The notes: a model not told the origin generated them from the letters alone. 64,000 bases of DNA from Blastococcus sp. (GCA_025465355.1 JAODNN010000094.1:1-64000), one strand, 5' to 3'; shown: positions 18,410-26,383, numbered from the stretch's first letter. Program-made: numbers and translations.

Positions 18410-19504
18410 ATGAGCAGCGAGGCGCCTCGCTCGGCCGTCATCGGACTGCTCGCCGACCCCGATCTGCCGGCGAACCTGCCCGTGCATCTCGGCCAGGCTC
18501 TGCCGAGCTTCCTGTCCGATGTCGACCCAGAGCGCAGCTGGCGGGTGGACATGGAGGTGATACCGCTCGCCGGGGGCGAGCAGCAGGAGGCGACAACGCT
18601 CCTGAAGGCCGCCGGCGAGATGCTGCGACAGCGCGACTGGGACATGGTCATCGTGCTCACCGATCTGCCCCGACGCGCGGGTACCCGCGCGGTCGTGGCC
18701 GACCTCAGTCCTGACGACGGTGCGGCCCTGGCGTCCGTCCCCGCGCTCGGGGCGATCCGCCTGCGGCAGCGTGCGCTCGCCGTCGTCGCCCACCTCGTGC
18801 TGGTGCTGGCGGGGACCACGGAGGGCCGGAGACCAGGTGCGTGGCACCTACGGGCCCTGGCCCGGGAGACCGGGGAAGGCGGCGATCGGCTGGTGCTCCC
18901 GTCCCGGCTGGGCAGATGGCGGCTGCTGGCCGGCATGGTGCGTGCCAATCGGCCCTGGCGGCTGGTCACCGGGCTCTCCGGCGCACTGCTCGCCGCGTTC
19001 GCAGGCAGCGCGGTCTCACTCCTGACTCCCACGCTGTGGCAGCTGGCCGCTGAACTCAGCGGGGGGCGGCTGGTGCTGGTCACGGCCGTGTCGATCGCCG
19101 CGATGGTCGTCTATCTGATCCTTCAGCACGAGCTGTGGGAACGACTCGCGGACGCCGGCAGCCCGCGGCTGGCCCGGCTCTACAACGTCACGACCGCGGC
19201 CACCGTGACCCTCGGCGTCGCGATCTTCTACCTCGTCCTGCTGGCGCTGATGGCCGTGCTCGTCCCCTTCTTCCTGACCCACGACATCCTGGCGCAGAAC
19301 ATCGGCCATCCACCGACCTTCCGCGACTACGCGCACATCATCTGGCTCATCGCCTCCGTGGCGGTGGTGAGCAGCGCCCTGGGGTCCGGGACCGAGGACG
19401 ACGAGAGCGTGCGCCGCGCTGCGTACGGCTATCGGCACCGTGTCCGGGCGGAGGAGGAGGCGGCGCTGCGGTCGGCCGGGTCCTCCCGGTCGACCGATCC
19501 GTGA
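18410..19504 (+). CDS. Conserved membrane protein of unknown function
   Basis: 364 residues. The N-terminal ~170 residues form a soluble alpha/beta domain (segments SAVIGLLADPDLP and DMVIVLTDLP suggest Rossmann-like strands). Four hydrophobic helices follow near residues 184-206, 218-240, 262-288 and 306-326. The C-terminal tail is charged (EDDESVRR...RAEEEAALR). I do not recognise a named family. It lies rightward behind the crotonase gene and ends 36 bases from the convergent selB end. Nothing in context assigns a role. Confidence 0.7.
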   Translation: MSSEAPRSAVIGLLADPDLPANLPVHLGQALPSFLSDVDPERSWRVDMEVIPLAGGEQQEATTLLKAAGEMLRQRDWDMVIVLTDLPRRAGTRAVVADLSPDDGAALASVPALGAIRLRQRALAVVAHLVLVLAGTTEGRRPGAWHLRALARETGEGGDRLVLPSRLGRWRLLAGMVRANRPWRLVTGLSGALLAAFAGSAVSLLTPTLWQLAAELSGGRLVLVTAVSIAAMVVYLILQHELWERLADAGSPRLARLYNVTTAATVTLGVAIFYLVLLALMAVLVPFFLTHDILAQNIGHPPTFRDYAHIIWLIASVAVVSSALGSGTEDDESVRRAAYGYRHRVRAEEEAALRSAGSSRSTDP

Positions 19505-19540
19505 GAATCGGCAGAGGTTTCTCCGGCTGCCGAACCGGGT

Positions 19541-21286
19541 TCAGCGCAACCGGCGGGTGTTGTCCGCCAGTCGCTCGGTGACCCGCTGTGCGTCCAGCCA
19601 CTCCATGAGCGGGACGGCGACCCGGCGGCTGGTCCCCCACGCCTGCCGGGCCTCGCTGACGGTGAACGGCTGCGGAAGCGCCGACAGCCGGTCGCGCGCC
19701 TGCTCCGCGACGTCCGGGGCGAGGTACACGCCGTCGGCGACGCGCACCAGCTGGCCGCTGCGCACGGCGGCGGCCAGCTCGCGGACGCCCAGCCCGGCGG
19801 CGACGAGTTCCGGTGCCTCCGGCGCGGCGAAGGGGTCGGCGCGCAGCCGGGCCCGGATCTGCTCGACGGCGCGCTGGACCTCCGCAGGAAGCGCGGCGTC
19901 CTCGTCGAGCACCCGGCCGTCGCGCAGCACGAACGGCGGCCGGACGACGACCTCCAGCAGGCCCACGTCCGGCAGCTCCAGCGCTCGGCGCAGGACCTCG
20001 GTCGGCGGCCCCGGCTCCAGGGGCCGCAGCTGCCGGTAGCGGGCGACGACCTGGGGCACCCGCGCCGCCAGCTCGTCGGCCAGTCCCCCCGCCAGCAGCC
20101 AGGGCCCGTGGGCGGTCGCGTCCGCGGGCACCGGCCAGCCCATCGCCGCGAACTCCTCCGCGCGCACGATCCGTCGGCGGCGGAGCTCGGCCGAGGCGGC
20201 GGCCGGACCAGTGGGTCGGGTCGCGAGCTCCGCGGCCCGCTGCCGGGCGGCACCCCGCCGGTGCAGCTCGGGCGGGTCGACGTCCACCGCATCGGCACCG
20301 AGGACCCGGCGGCTGCCCGGGTCCCGCAGCAGCAGCCGGTCGCCGACCCGCAGCGGCAGGGGCTGGGCCAGCCGCAGCCGGACGACCGCGCCGTCCAACG
20401 GACGGAGGCGGGCGCCGACCGTCGCCGACCCCACGTGAACGACCGGCTCGGCCGGCAGCCGGCCCTCCGGCACGGCGGTCAGGACGACGTCGACGACGTC
20501 GGTGGCACGGAACGCGCCCGGGGTCAGCAGCGCGTCCCCGCGGGACAGCTCCTCGACGGCCATCCCGCGCAGGTTGAGGGCCACCCGGGCGGTTGCGACC
20601 GCCCACTCGACCGGCTCGCCGAGCGACTGGACCCCGCGGACGACCACCTCGCGGTCGCCCAGCACCAGCCGGTCCCCGGCCGCCACCGAGCCCGCCGCCA
20701 ACGTGCCGGTGACCACCGTTCCGGCGCCGCGGATGGTGAAGGCACGGTCGACCCAGAGCCGGACGGGTGCGCCGACGTCGGGTGCGGGCAGGGCCGCCAG
20801 CAGCGACTCCAGGGCGCCGACGAGCGCGGGCAGCCCCTCCCCGGTGCGGGCGCTCACGGCCACGCCCGGCACCGCTCTCATCGAGGTCGCGCCGAGCCGC
20901 TCGCCGACGTCGGCCAGCACGGGAGCCGGGTCGGCGACGTCGGACTTCGTCACCGCGAGCACGGCGTGCCGGACGCCGAGCGCATCCAGGACGGCGACGT
21001 GCTCGGCCGTCTGCGCCGACCACCCGTCGTCCGCCGCGACCACCACCAGCGCCGCCGGCACCGAGCCGACGCCGGCGAGCATGTTGCCCACGAAGCGCTC
21101 GTGACCGGGCACGTCGACGATGGCCAGCCGGCGGCCCGAGGGCAGCGTCGTCCAGGCGAAGCCGAGGTCGATGGTGAGCCCGCGCCGGCGCTCCTCGGCC
21201 CATCGGTCGGGTTCCATGCCGGTGAGTGCCCTGACGAGGGCGGACTTGCCGTGATCGACATGACCCGCGGTGGCGATCACGTCCAC
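19541..21286 (-). CDS. selB: Selenocysteine-specific elongation factor SelB
   Basis: 581 residues. GTPase domain with GHVDHGKS, DVPGHERFVGNML and TKSD; the order of beta-barrel domains II-III fits EF-Tu-like SelB. C-terminal winged helices (from about residue 390) bind the SECIS hairpin; the last one covers FTVSEARQAWGTSRR. SelB brings Sec-tRNA to a recoded codon. Start GTG 21286 overlaps selA by 10 bases; a second GTG at 21280 would give the tighter GTGA overlap. Because the tRNA here has a CUA anticodon, SelB should serve UAG instead of UGA; SelB itself does not read the codon, so no special change is required. Confidence 0.96.
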   Translation of the reverse strand: MDVIATAGHVDHGKSALVRALTGMEPDRWAEERRRGLTIDLGFAWTTLPSGRRLAIVDVPGHERFVGNMLAGVGSVPAALVVVAADDGWSAQTAEHVAVLDALGVRHAVLAVTKSDVADPAPVLADVGERLGATSMRAVPGVAVSARTGEGLPALVGALESLLAALPAPDVGAPVRLWVDRAFTIRGAGTVVTGTLAAGSVAAGDRLVLGDREVVVRGVQSLGEPVEWAVATARVALNLRGMAVEELSRGDALLTPGAFRATDVVDVVLTAVPEGRLPAEPVVHVGSATVGARLRPLDGAVVRLRLAQPLPLRVGDRLLLRDPGSRRVLGADAVDVDPPELHRRGAARQRAAELATRPTGPAAASAELRRRRIVRAEEFAAMGWPVPADATAHGPWLLAGGLADELAARVPQVVARYRQLRPLEPGPPTEVLRRALELPDVGLLEVVVRPPFVLRDGRVLDEDAALPAEVQRAVEQIRARLRADPFAAPEAPELVAAGLGVRELAAAVRSGQLVRVADGVYLAPDVAEQARDRLSALPQPFTVSEARQAWGTSRRVAVPLMEWLDAQRVTERLADNTRRLR

Positions 21287-22599
21287 CGGCGACCGACCTC
21301 CAGCACGGCGGCGGCCAGCGCGTCGTCCTGCGACGGCGGCAGGCTGCGCAGGTTCAGCAGGGTGCGGTCGCCCTCGACGTGCCCGACGACGGGCGGCGAT
21401 CCATGCCGTAGGGGGTCGGCGAAGGACGGCGGCAGCGAGACGGCGGCGCTCGGGAGCGGGAACTCCGGTGCGCCTCCCCCGCCGACCCGCGCCTCCGCAT
21501 CGACGGCTACCGCGTCGAGGCCCTCGGCCGCCAGCCGGTCGGCCAGGGCGCGGGCCCGCACCCGCAGCTCGTCGACGTCGGCGGCGAGCATCTGCTGGAC
21601 GGGCGGCAGGGGTCCGCGCAGCGTCGCCTCCAGGGCGGCCAGGGTGGTCTTGTCGACCCGCAGTGCCCGGTAGAGCGGATGCCGTCGGAGGCGCTGGACC
21701 AGCTCGGCCCGCCCGAGGACCAACCCGGCCTGTGGCCCCCCCAGCAGCTTGTCGCCGCTGGCCAGCACCAGGTCGGCTCCGGCGGCGAGGGTGGTCTGCA
21801 GGTCCGGCTCGTCGGGGAGCAGCGGATGGGGACGCAGCAGGCCAGAGCCGACGTCGGCGACCAGCGGGACGCCGGTCCCGGCCAGGATGGCGGCGAGCTC
21901 GCCGACCTCGACCGACCGGGTGAAGCCGCGGACGACGAAGTTCGAGGGGTGCACCTTCAGCACCGCGCCGGTCTGCGTGCCGAGGGCGGCCCGGTAGTCG
22001 GCGAGGGCCACCCGGTTGGTCGCGCCGACCTCACGCAGCCGGGCGCCGGTGGACGCGAGCAGCTCCGGGATGCGGAAGCCGTCGCCGATCTCGACCAGTT
22101 CCCCGCGGGCCAGCACCAGCTCCCGCCCCTGGCCGAACGCGGTCGACACCAGTGCGAGGGCCGCCGCGCAGTTGTTGACGATCAGGGCGGCCTCGGCGGC
22201 CGGGACGGCTGCGAGCAGCGCCGCGATCGCCCCCTCACCCCGCGGGCCGCGGCGTCCGGAGGAGAGGTCGAGCTCCACGTCCGTGGTGCCGCTCGCGGCG
22301 ACGACGGCCTCGACCGCCGCCGGCGACAGCGGCGCGCGACCGAGGTTGGTGTGCACCAGCACGCCGGTCGCGTTGAGCACCGGCCGCAGGCTGCTCGCGG
22401 TTCCCGGCAGTCGGACGAGGACGGCATCGACGGCGTCCGGGGGCGCGACCTCGCCGTCCCGGATCCGCTGCTGCACCTGCTGGACGACATCCTTGACCAG
22501 GCCGCGGCCGAGGCGCTCCCCCGCCTCCGCCAGCCGCGGATCGGCGAGCAGGGTGTCGGTGCGCGGCACGTTCCGCCGCGGGTCGGCGCTCATCGCCAC
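21277..22599 (-). CDS. selA: L-seryl-tRNA(Sec) selenium transferase SelA
   Basis: 440 residues from GTG 22599 (an ATG at 22593 is an alternative). The PLP-binding lysine lies in SGDKLLGGPQAGLVLG (about residue 285); VLNATGVLVHTNLGRAPLS near residue 80 is also a SelA hallmark. SelA converts Ser-tRNA(Sec) to Sec-tRNA(Sec) with selenophosphate. It begins 23 bases after the 3' end of selC on the same strand and overlaps selB, so selC-selA-selB look like one transcript. Confidence 0.97.
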   Translation of the reverse strand: MAMSADPRRNVPRTDTLLADPRLAEAGERLGRGLVKDVVQQVQQRIRDGEVAPPDAVDAVLVRLPGTASSLRPVLNATGVLVHTNLGRAPLSPAAVEAVVAASGTTDVELDLSSGRRGPRGEGAIAALLAAVPAAEAALIVNNCAAALALVSTAFGQGRELVLARGELVEIGDGFRIPELLASTGARLREVGATNRVALADYRAALGTQTGAVLKVHPSNFVVRGFTRSVEVGELAAILAGTGVPLVADVGSGLLRPHPLLPDEPDLQTTLAAGADLVLASGDKLLGGPQAGLVLGRAELVQRLRRHPLYRALRVDKTTLAALEATLRGPLPPVQQMLAADVDELRVRARALADRLAAEGLDAVAVDAEARVGGGGAPEFPLPSAAVSLPPSFADPLRHGSPPVVGHVEGDRTLLNLRSLPPSQDDALAAAVLEVGRRWT

Positions 22600-22622
22600 G
22601 CAGCGTAGGCGCGGGAAGTTGA

Positions 22623-22718
22623 TGGCGGAGGCGGACGGGAATCGAACCCGCCTGACCGAGCTGCTCGGCCACGTCGGCTTTAGAGGCCGCGGGGGTCACC
22701 AGACACCCTGACGCCTCC
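22623..22718 (-). tRNA. selC: tRNA-Sec with CUA anticodon
   Basis: 96 bases including an encoded CCA. Arms: acceptor GGAGGCGT/CCGCCTCC (7 pairs plus a T-C mismatch as 8th); D arm GGGTGTC-TGGT-GACCCCC (7 positions, one T-C mismatch, 4-base loop as in other tRNA-Sec); anticodon arm with loop CTCTAAA closed by CGGC/GCCG; long variable arm with GGCCGAG-CAG-CTCGGTC; T arm GCGGG-TTCGATT-CCCGT; discriminator G. The length, 8+5 acceptor-T stack, long D stem and long variable arm identify tRNA-Sec. Anticodon bases 34-36 are CTA (22683-22681), which pairs with UAG, not UGA. It lies between selA and the divergent WYL gene. Confidence 0.95.
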
Positions 22719-22770
22719 GCCGGAGAGCGTACGACCCGGAATTGTCAGGGGCCCTTGCCACCATCCCGCC

Positions 22771-23367
22771 ATGACGCGCACCGTGTCCCGCTCCGCCGTG
22801 ACGCTGCCCCTCTCGGTCACGCCCGAACAGGCGGCCGCGATCGCCGTCGCCCTGGCGGCGCGGCCCGACGGTCCCTACGCCGCCGAGGGCCGTGGAGCGC
22901 TGGAGCGGGTGCTCGCGGCGCTGGAGCCCGACCCGCGGCGCCGGCATGCACTGCGCACGAGCGCGCACCTCGTCCGCCTCGAGGCCGGTCGCTCCGCGGC
23001 TGTGGGCTCGGTGCTCGACCAGGGGTTGGCCCAGCACCGGGTCGTCGTCCTCGACTACCGGGACGGCACAGGCGCGGCCAGCCGTCGCGAGGTGGAGCCG
23101 CAGCTGCTCGCCCGCACCACCGACCGCGAGTACCTGGTGGCCTGGTGCCGGGAGCGGCAGGCGATCCGCTGGTTCCGGCTCGACCGCGTGGCCGGTGCCG
23201 AGCTGACGGACGAGTCCGCGCCCCGCCGGGATCCGGCCTCGTTCGGCGCACCGCCGGTGGGCCAGTCCGGCAACCATCCGACCCACCCGGCGGGCCGCGC
23301 CGTGCGCCGGCGAGATGCGGAGCAGCGCCCCCGGCTGGTCGTGCTGCCCGGCGGCCGAGCTGGGTGA
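22771..23367 (+). CDS. Small WYL-domain protein
   Basis: 198 residues. The first ~75 residues are helical (TPEQAAAIAVALAARP...ALERVLAAL) and the next ~70 form a WYL-type beta domain: VVVLDYRDGTGAASRREVEPQLLARTTDREYLVAWCRERQ ... IRWFRLDRV. WYL domains usually sense nucleic acid or nucleotide ligands and accompany an HTH. Here no clear HTH is visible. The C-terminal 50 residues are disordered. The gene starts 53 bases from the tRNA-Sec 5' end and its stop overlaps a possible selD start (GTGA), so it probably shares a transcript with selD. A regulatory role in selenium use is only a guess. Confidence 0.7.
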   Translation: MTRTVSRSAVTLPLSVTPEQAAAIAVALAARPDGPYAAEGRGALERVLAALEPDPRRRHALRTSAHLVRLEAGRSAAVGSVLDQGLAQHRVVVLDYRDGTGAASRREVEPQLLARTTDREYLVAWCRERQAIRWFRLDRVAGAELTDESAPRRDPASFGAPPVGQSGNHPTHPAGRAVRRRDAEQRPRLVVLPGGRAG

Positions 23368-23381
23368 CGGAGCCTAGATTC

Positions 23382-24395
23382 GTGGCCGTGACCACCGCGC
23401 CCGCGACGATCCGGCTCACCCAGTACGCGCACGGCGGCGGCTGTGCCTGCAAGATCCCGCCCGGCGAGCTCGAAGCGGTGGTGGCCGGGCTGACCGCGAC
23501 CGGGCCGTCGTCCCCGAACGCCGAGCTGGTGGTCGGGCTGGACGACGGGGACGACGCCGCGGTGGTCCGCATTGCCGGCGGCCAAGGGCTGGTGCTGACC
23601 ACCGACTTCTTCACCCCGGTCGTCGACGACGCGTACACCTTCGGCCGGATCGCCGCGGCGAACGCGCTGTCCGACGTCTACGCGATGGGCGGCACTCCCG
23701 TGGTCGCGGTGAACCTGCTCGGCTGGCCCCGGGACGTGCTCCCGGCGGAGCTGGCCGCCGAGGTGCTGCGCGGCGGACTCGAGGTGGCGCAGGTGGCGGG
23801 CTGCCATGTCGGCGGCGGGCACTCGATCGACGACCCGGAGCCCAAGTACGGCATGGCGGTCACCGGCGTCGTCGACCTCGACCGGATCATCCGCAACGAC
23901 GCAGCGGTCGCCGGGACGGCGCTGTCACTGACCAAGCCGCTGGGCGTCGGAGTGCTGAACAGCCGGCACAAGAGCACCGGAGAGGTGTCCGAGGAGGCGG
24001 TCGCGTCGATGACCTCGCTCAACGCCGACGCCGGCCGCGCCGCTGTCGCCGCCGGGATCCGCGCCGGCACCGACGTCACCGGATTCGGCCTGCTGGGGCA
24101 CCTCTACAAGATGGCGCGGGCCAGCGGGGTCACCGCGGTGATCGACGCCGTCGCCGTCCCGTATCTCGCCGGGGCCCGTGAGGCGCTGGCCGACGGGTTC
24201 GTCTCCGGGGGCACCCGCCGCAACCTGGACTGGGTGCGCCCGCACACCGATCTGACGGGGGTCTCCGAGGACGAGGCGCTGCTGCTCGCCGACGCGCAGA
24301 CCTCCGGCGGCCTGCTGCTGGGTGGCGAGATTCCCGGAGCGCCGGTGATCGGCGAGTTCGTGCCCCGCGGCGAGTACGTCGTCGTCATCCGCTGA
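23382..24395 (+). CDS. selD: Selenide, water dikinase SelD
   Basis: About 337 residues. Three in-frame GTGs are candidates: 23364 (GTGA overlap with the WYL stop), 23382 (GGAG 9 bases upstream, chosen) and 23388. The N-terminal catalytic motif is HGGGCACK, with Cys at the position that is Sec or Cys in other SelD proteins. The ATP-binding Gly-rich region and DVTGFGLLGHLYKM follow. SelD makes selenophosphate from selenide and ATP for SelA. It forms the divergent partner unit to selC-selA-selB. Codon use and composition do not differ from the neighbours. Confidence 0.95.
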   Translation: MAVTTAPATIRLTQYAHGGGCACKIPPGELEAVVAGLTATGPSSPNAELVVGLDDGDDAAVVRIAGGQGLVLTTDFFTPVVDDAYTFGRIAAANALSDVYAMGGTPVVAVNLLGWPRDVLPAELAAEVLRGGLEVAQVAGCHVGGGHSIDDPEPKYGMAVTGVVDLDRIIRNDAAVAGTALSLTKPLGVGVLNSRHKSTGEVSEEAVASMTSLNADAGRAAVAAGIRAGTDVTGFGLLGHLYKMARASGVTAVIDAVAVPYLAGAREALADGFVSGGTRRNLDWVRPHTDLTGVSEDEALLLADAQTSGGLLLGGEIPGAPVIGEFVPRGEYVVVIR

Positions 24396-24479
24396 CAGCC
24401 GCGGGAGCATCGCAGCGAGCGCCAGCGAGCGAGGAGCGGACCGCGGCGCGGAAGCGGACCACTGTCACCATCCGCTGAC
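24386..24479. repeat. Short interspersed repeat, copy 1, flanked by 11-base direct repeats
   Basis: The 11 bases CATCCGCTGAC occur at the end of selD (24386-24396, containing the TGA stop) and again at 24469-24479. Between them lie 72 bases whose core is CATCGCAGCGAG...CGAGCGAGGAGCGGA...GCGGAAGCG (24408-24460). The same core recurs at 25528-25577. The arrangement looks like a small element inserted over a gene end with duplication of the target. Confidence 0.65.
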
Positions 24480-24544
24480 GTCGGGCCTTCTGTACACAGA
24501 GCCCGGCGTGGCTGCCGGCGGAAAGCTCGGTTAGCGTCCCGCTC

Positions 24545-25510
24545 ATGCTCGCTGCTTTCGTCTCGAAGCCGGCCCCGAAGGACCCGCTGTCCGTCCTGGA
24601 GGTCGGTGAACGGCCCGAGCCCGAGGTGCCCGAGGGCTGGACGACGATCCAGGTCAGAGCGGTCTCGCTCAACCACCACGATCTGTTCAGCCTCCAGGGC
24701 ATCGGCCTGCCGGAGGAGCGGATGCCGATGATCCTGGGCACCGACGCGGCCGGCATCGACGGGGACGGCAACGAGGTCATCGTCCACGGCGTCGTCGCCA
24801 GCGAGGGGTGGACGGGGGACGAGACGCTGGACCCCAAGCGCACGCTCTTCTCGGAGCTGCACCAGGGGACGATGGCCGAGAAGGTCGCCGTCCCGAAGCG
24901 CAACGTGCTGCCCAAGCCGCCGGAGATGTCGTTCGCCGAGGCCGCCTGTCTGCCGACGGCGTGGCTGACCGCCTACCGGATGCTCTTCGTGAAGTCCGGG
25001 CTCCGTCCGGGCCAGACCGTACTCGTGCAAGGGGCCAGCGGCGGGGTCGCGACGGCGCTGATCGTGCTCGGCCGCGCGGCCGGCTACCGGGTCTGGGTGA
25101 CCGGGCGCACCGAGGAGAAGCGGGCCGCGGCGCTGGCGCTCGGCGCCGAGCAGGCCTTCGAGTCCGGTGCGCGGCTGCCCGAGCGGGTGGACGGCGTCAT
25201 GGAGACCGTGGGTGAGGCCACCTGGTCGCACAGCGTCAAGTCGCTCAAGCCCGGCGGCGTGATCGTGACCTCCGGCGCCACGACCGGCTACAACCCCGGC
25301 GCCGAGCTGAACCGGGTCTTCTTCACCCAGCTGTCGGTGATCGGCTCCACCATGGGCACCCGCAGCGAGCTCGAGTCGCTGATCGCGCTGTGCCGGGTCA
25401 CCGGCGTCCGTCCCCAGATCGACGTCGAACTGCCGCTGACCCAGGCGCGCGAGGGGTTCGAGCGGATGCTCGAGGGCCGGACCGCCGGGAAGATCGTCTT
25501 CACTCTGTGA
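24545..25510 (+). CDS. Zinc-independent quinone oxidoreductase-like MDR protein
   Basis: 321 residues. GroES-like N-terminal domain (SLNHHDLFSLQGIG, LGTDAAGID), then a Rossmann domain with VLVQGASGGVATA binding NAD(P)H. The cysteines that bind catalytic and structural zinc in alcohol dehydrogenases are absent, so it belongs with the quinone oxidoreductase branch of the medium-chain family. Substrate unknown. Its TGA stop lies within a 6-base direct repeat that flanks repeat copy 2. Stands alone or with the YbaK gene downstream. Confidence 0.88.
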   Translation: MLAAFVSKPAPKDPLSVLEVGERPEPEVPEGWTTIQVRAVSLNHHDLFSLQGIGLPEERMPMILGTDAAGIDGDGNEVIVHGVVASEGWTGDETLDPKRTLFSELHQGTMAEKVAVPKRNVLPKPPEMSFAEAACLPTAWLTAYRMLFVKSGLRPGQTVLVQGASGGVATALIVLGRAAGYRVWVTGRTEEKRAAALALGAEQAFESGARLPERVDGVMETVGEATWSHSVKSLKPGGVIVTSGATTGYNPGAELNRVFFTQLSVIGSTMGTRSELESLIALCRVTGVRPQIDVELPLTQAREGFERMLEGRTAGKIVFTL

Positions 25511-25591
25511 GCGGACAGGGGCGTGACCATCGCAGCGAGGAACGAGCGAGGAGCGGAGCGCCCCGCGGAAGCGAACCGGACAACCCTGTGA
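25505..25591. repeat. Short interspersed repeat, copy 2, flanked by 6-base direct repeats
   Basis: CTGTGA at 25505-25510 (containing the stop of the oxidoreductase gene) recurs at 25586-25591 (containing the GTG start of the next gene). The core CATCGCAGCGAGG...CGAGCGAGGAGCGGA...CGCGGAAGCG (25528-25577) matches copy 1. The distance between the direct repeats is 81 bases, against 83 in copy 1, so both elements have nearly the same size and the same placement at a stop codon. Confidence 0.65.
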
Positions 25592-26049
25592 CGGCTGTCG
25601 ATCGGGTCGTCGCGGCGCTCCGGACCGGCGGGGTGGCGGCCGAGGTTCGGCGGTTCGACGAGCCGGTACCGACGGCCGCCGCGGCTGCGGCGGCACTTGG
25701 GTGCGAGGTCGGCGCCATCGCCAACAGCCTGGTCTTCGAGGCCGACGGGGAGCCGCTGCTCGTGCTGGCCAGCGGCGCGCACCGGGTGGACACCGCCAAG
25801 ATGGCCGCGCTGATCGGCGCGCACCGAGTACGCCGCGCGACACCCGAGTTCGTGTTCGCCGCGACCGCCCAGGAGGTCGGTGGCGTGGCCCCGGTCGGTC
25901 ACCCCGCTCCCCTGCGCACCGTCGTCGACGTCGACCTCGCCGGCTATCCCGTCGTATGGGCGGGCGGCGGCGACCACCACACGATGTTCTCCGCCTCCTA
26001 CGAGGACCTGCTCCGTGTCACCGGCGGGGAGGCCGCGGCGGTCGCCTGA
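25588..26049 (+). CDS. YbaK/ProX-type aminoacyl-tRNA deacylase-like protein
   Basis: 153 residues from a GTG at 25588. The YbaK/EbsC domain is recognisable by GCEVGAIANSLVFEADGEPLLVLASGAHRVDTAKM and VGGVAPVGHP. Such proteins hydrolyse mischarged Cys- or Ala-tRNA(Pro) in trans. The start GTG is inside the direct repeat that bounds the repeat element just upstream, so the element may have supplied or changed its translation start. No proline tRNA or proS gene is near. Confidence 0.85.
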   Translation: MTAVDRVVAALRTGGVAAEVRRFDEPVPTAAAAAAALGCEVGAIANSLVFEADGEPLLVLASGAHRVDTAKMAALIGAHRVRRATPEFVFAATAQEVGGVAPVGHPAPLRTVVDVDLAGYPVVWAGGGDHHTMFSASYEDLLRVTGGEAAAVA

Positions 26050-26097
26050 GGCGTCCCACCGCCGACCGGGGCGGGCGCCGACCATGATCAGCTCTGG

Positions 26098-26145
26098 TGT
26101 CAAGAAAAGTTGACAGTCCCCGTCACGCAACCTAGGTTGACAGCC
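26098..26145 (+). promoter_or_regulatory. Promoter of HTH/Clp-N operon with palindromes, probably leaderless
   Basis: TTGACA (26110-26115), a 17-base spacer and TAGGTT (26133-26138) form a near-consensus sigma-70-type promoter. The expected start of transcription falls at or within a base or two of the ATG at 26146, so the mRNA would be leaderless. TGTCAA-N6-TTGACA (26098-26115) is an inverted repeat over the -35 box. CAACCTAGGTTG (26128-26139) is a perfect 12-base palindrome over the -10 box. A third TTGACA lies at 26137-26142. The repeated half-sites suggest binding of a repressor, possibly the HTH protein encoded downstream. Confidence 0.7.
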
Positions 26146-26379
26146 ATGGCGGACACAGTGGAGGTGGCATCGGCCGCCGGCAGTAGGGACCCCGCAGTGG
26201 GTCTGTCAGCCGTCCGATCCCTGCGGACCCTCGTCGAGCGCCTGGAGACCCTCCAGGTGCAGAACGCCCGCAACCACGGCTGGACGTGGGAGCAGATCGC
26301 GCAGCGGCTCGGCGTCTCGCGGCAAGCGGTGCACAAGAAGCACGCGGGCGGCCGCGGGCCGCTCCGGCGAAGGGACTGA
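26146..26379 (+). CDS. Small helix-turn-helix DNA-binding protein
   Basis: 77 residues from ATG 26146. The C-terminal half is a clear HTH (TWEQIAQRLGVSRQAVHKKH), preceded by a helix SAVRSLRTLVERLETLQVQNARNHG. Such proteins are regularly found directly upstream of a Clp N-domain protein in actinobacteria, as here (4-base gap). It is probably the regulator of this two-gene operon and may bind the TTGACA half-sites in the promoter. No sensing domain is visible in it; the Clp-N partner could supply that. Confidence 0.8.
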   Translation: MADTVEVASAAGSRDPAVGLSAVRSLRTLVERLETLQVQNARNHGWTWEQIAQRLGVSRQAVHKKHAGGRGPLRRRD

Positions 26380-26383
26380 AGGC

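Noticed and set aside
17534-18847. Upstream extension of the hemW frame to 18847
   Set aside because: It is antisense to the crotonase gene, which has clear family motifs; HemW begins normally at 17533.
22892-23206. Alternative + frame inside the WYL gene
   Set aside because: Same strand but wrong frame; composition (Arg/Ser/Trp-rich) is that of a shadow, while the WYL frame shows family motifs.
24397-24544. Repeat-rich stretch after selD as a CRISPR or small RNA gene
   Set aside because: Only one repeat unit is present here and one more 1.1 kb away; no regular spacer pattern and no promoter-terminator pair.
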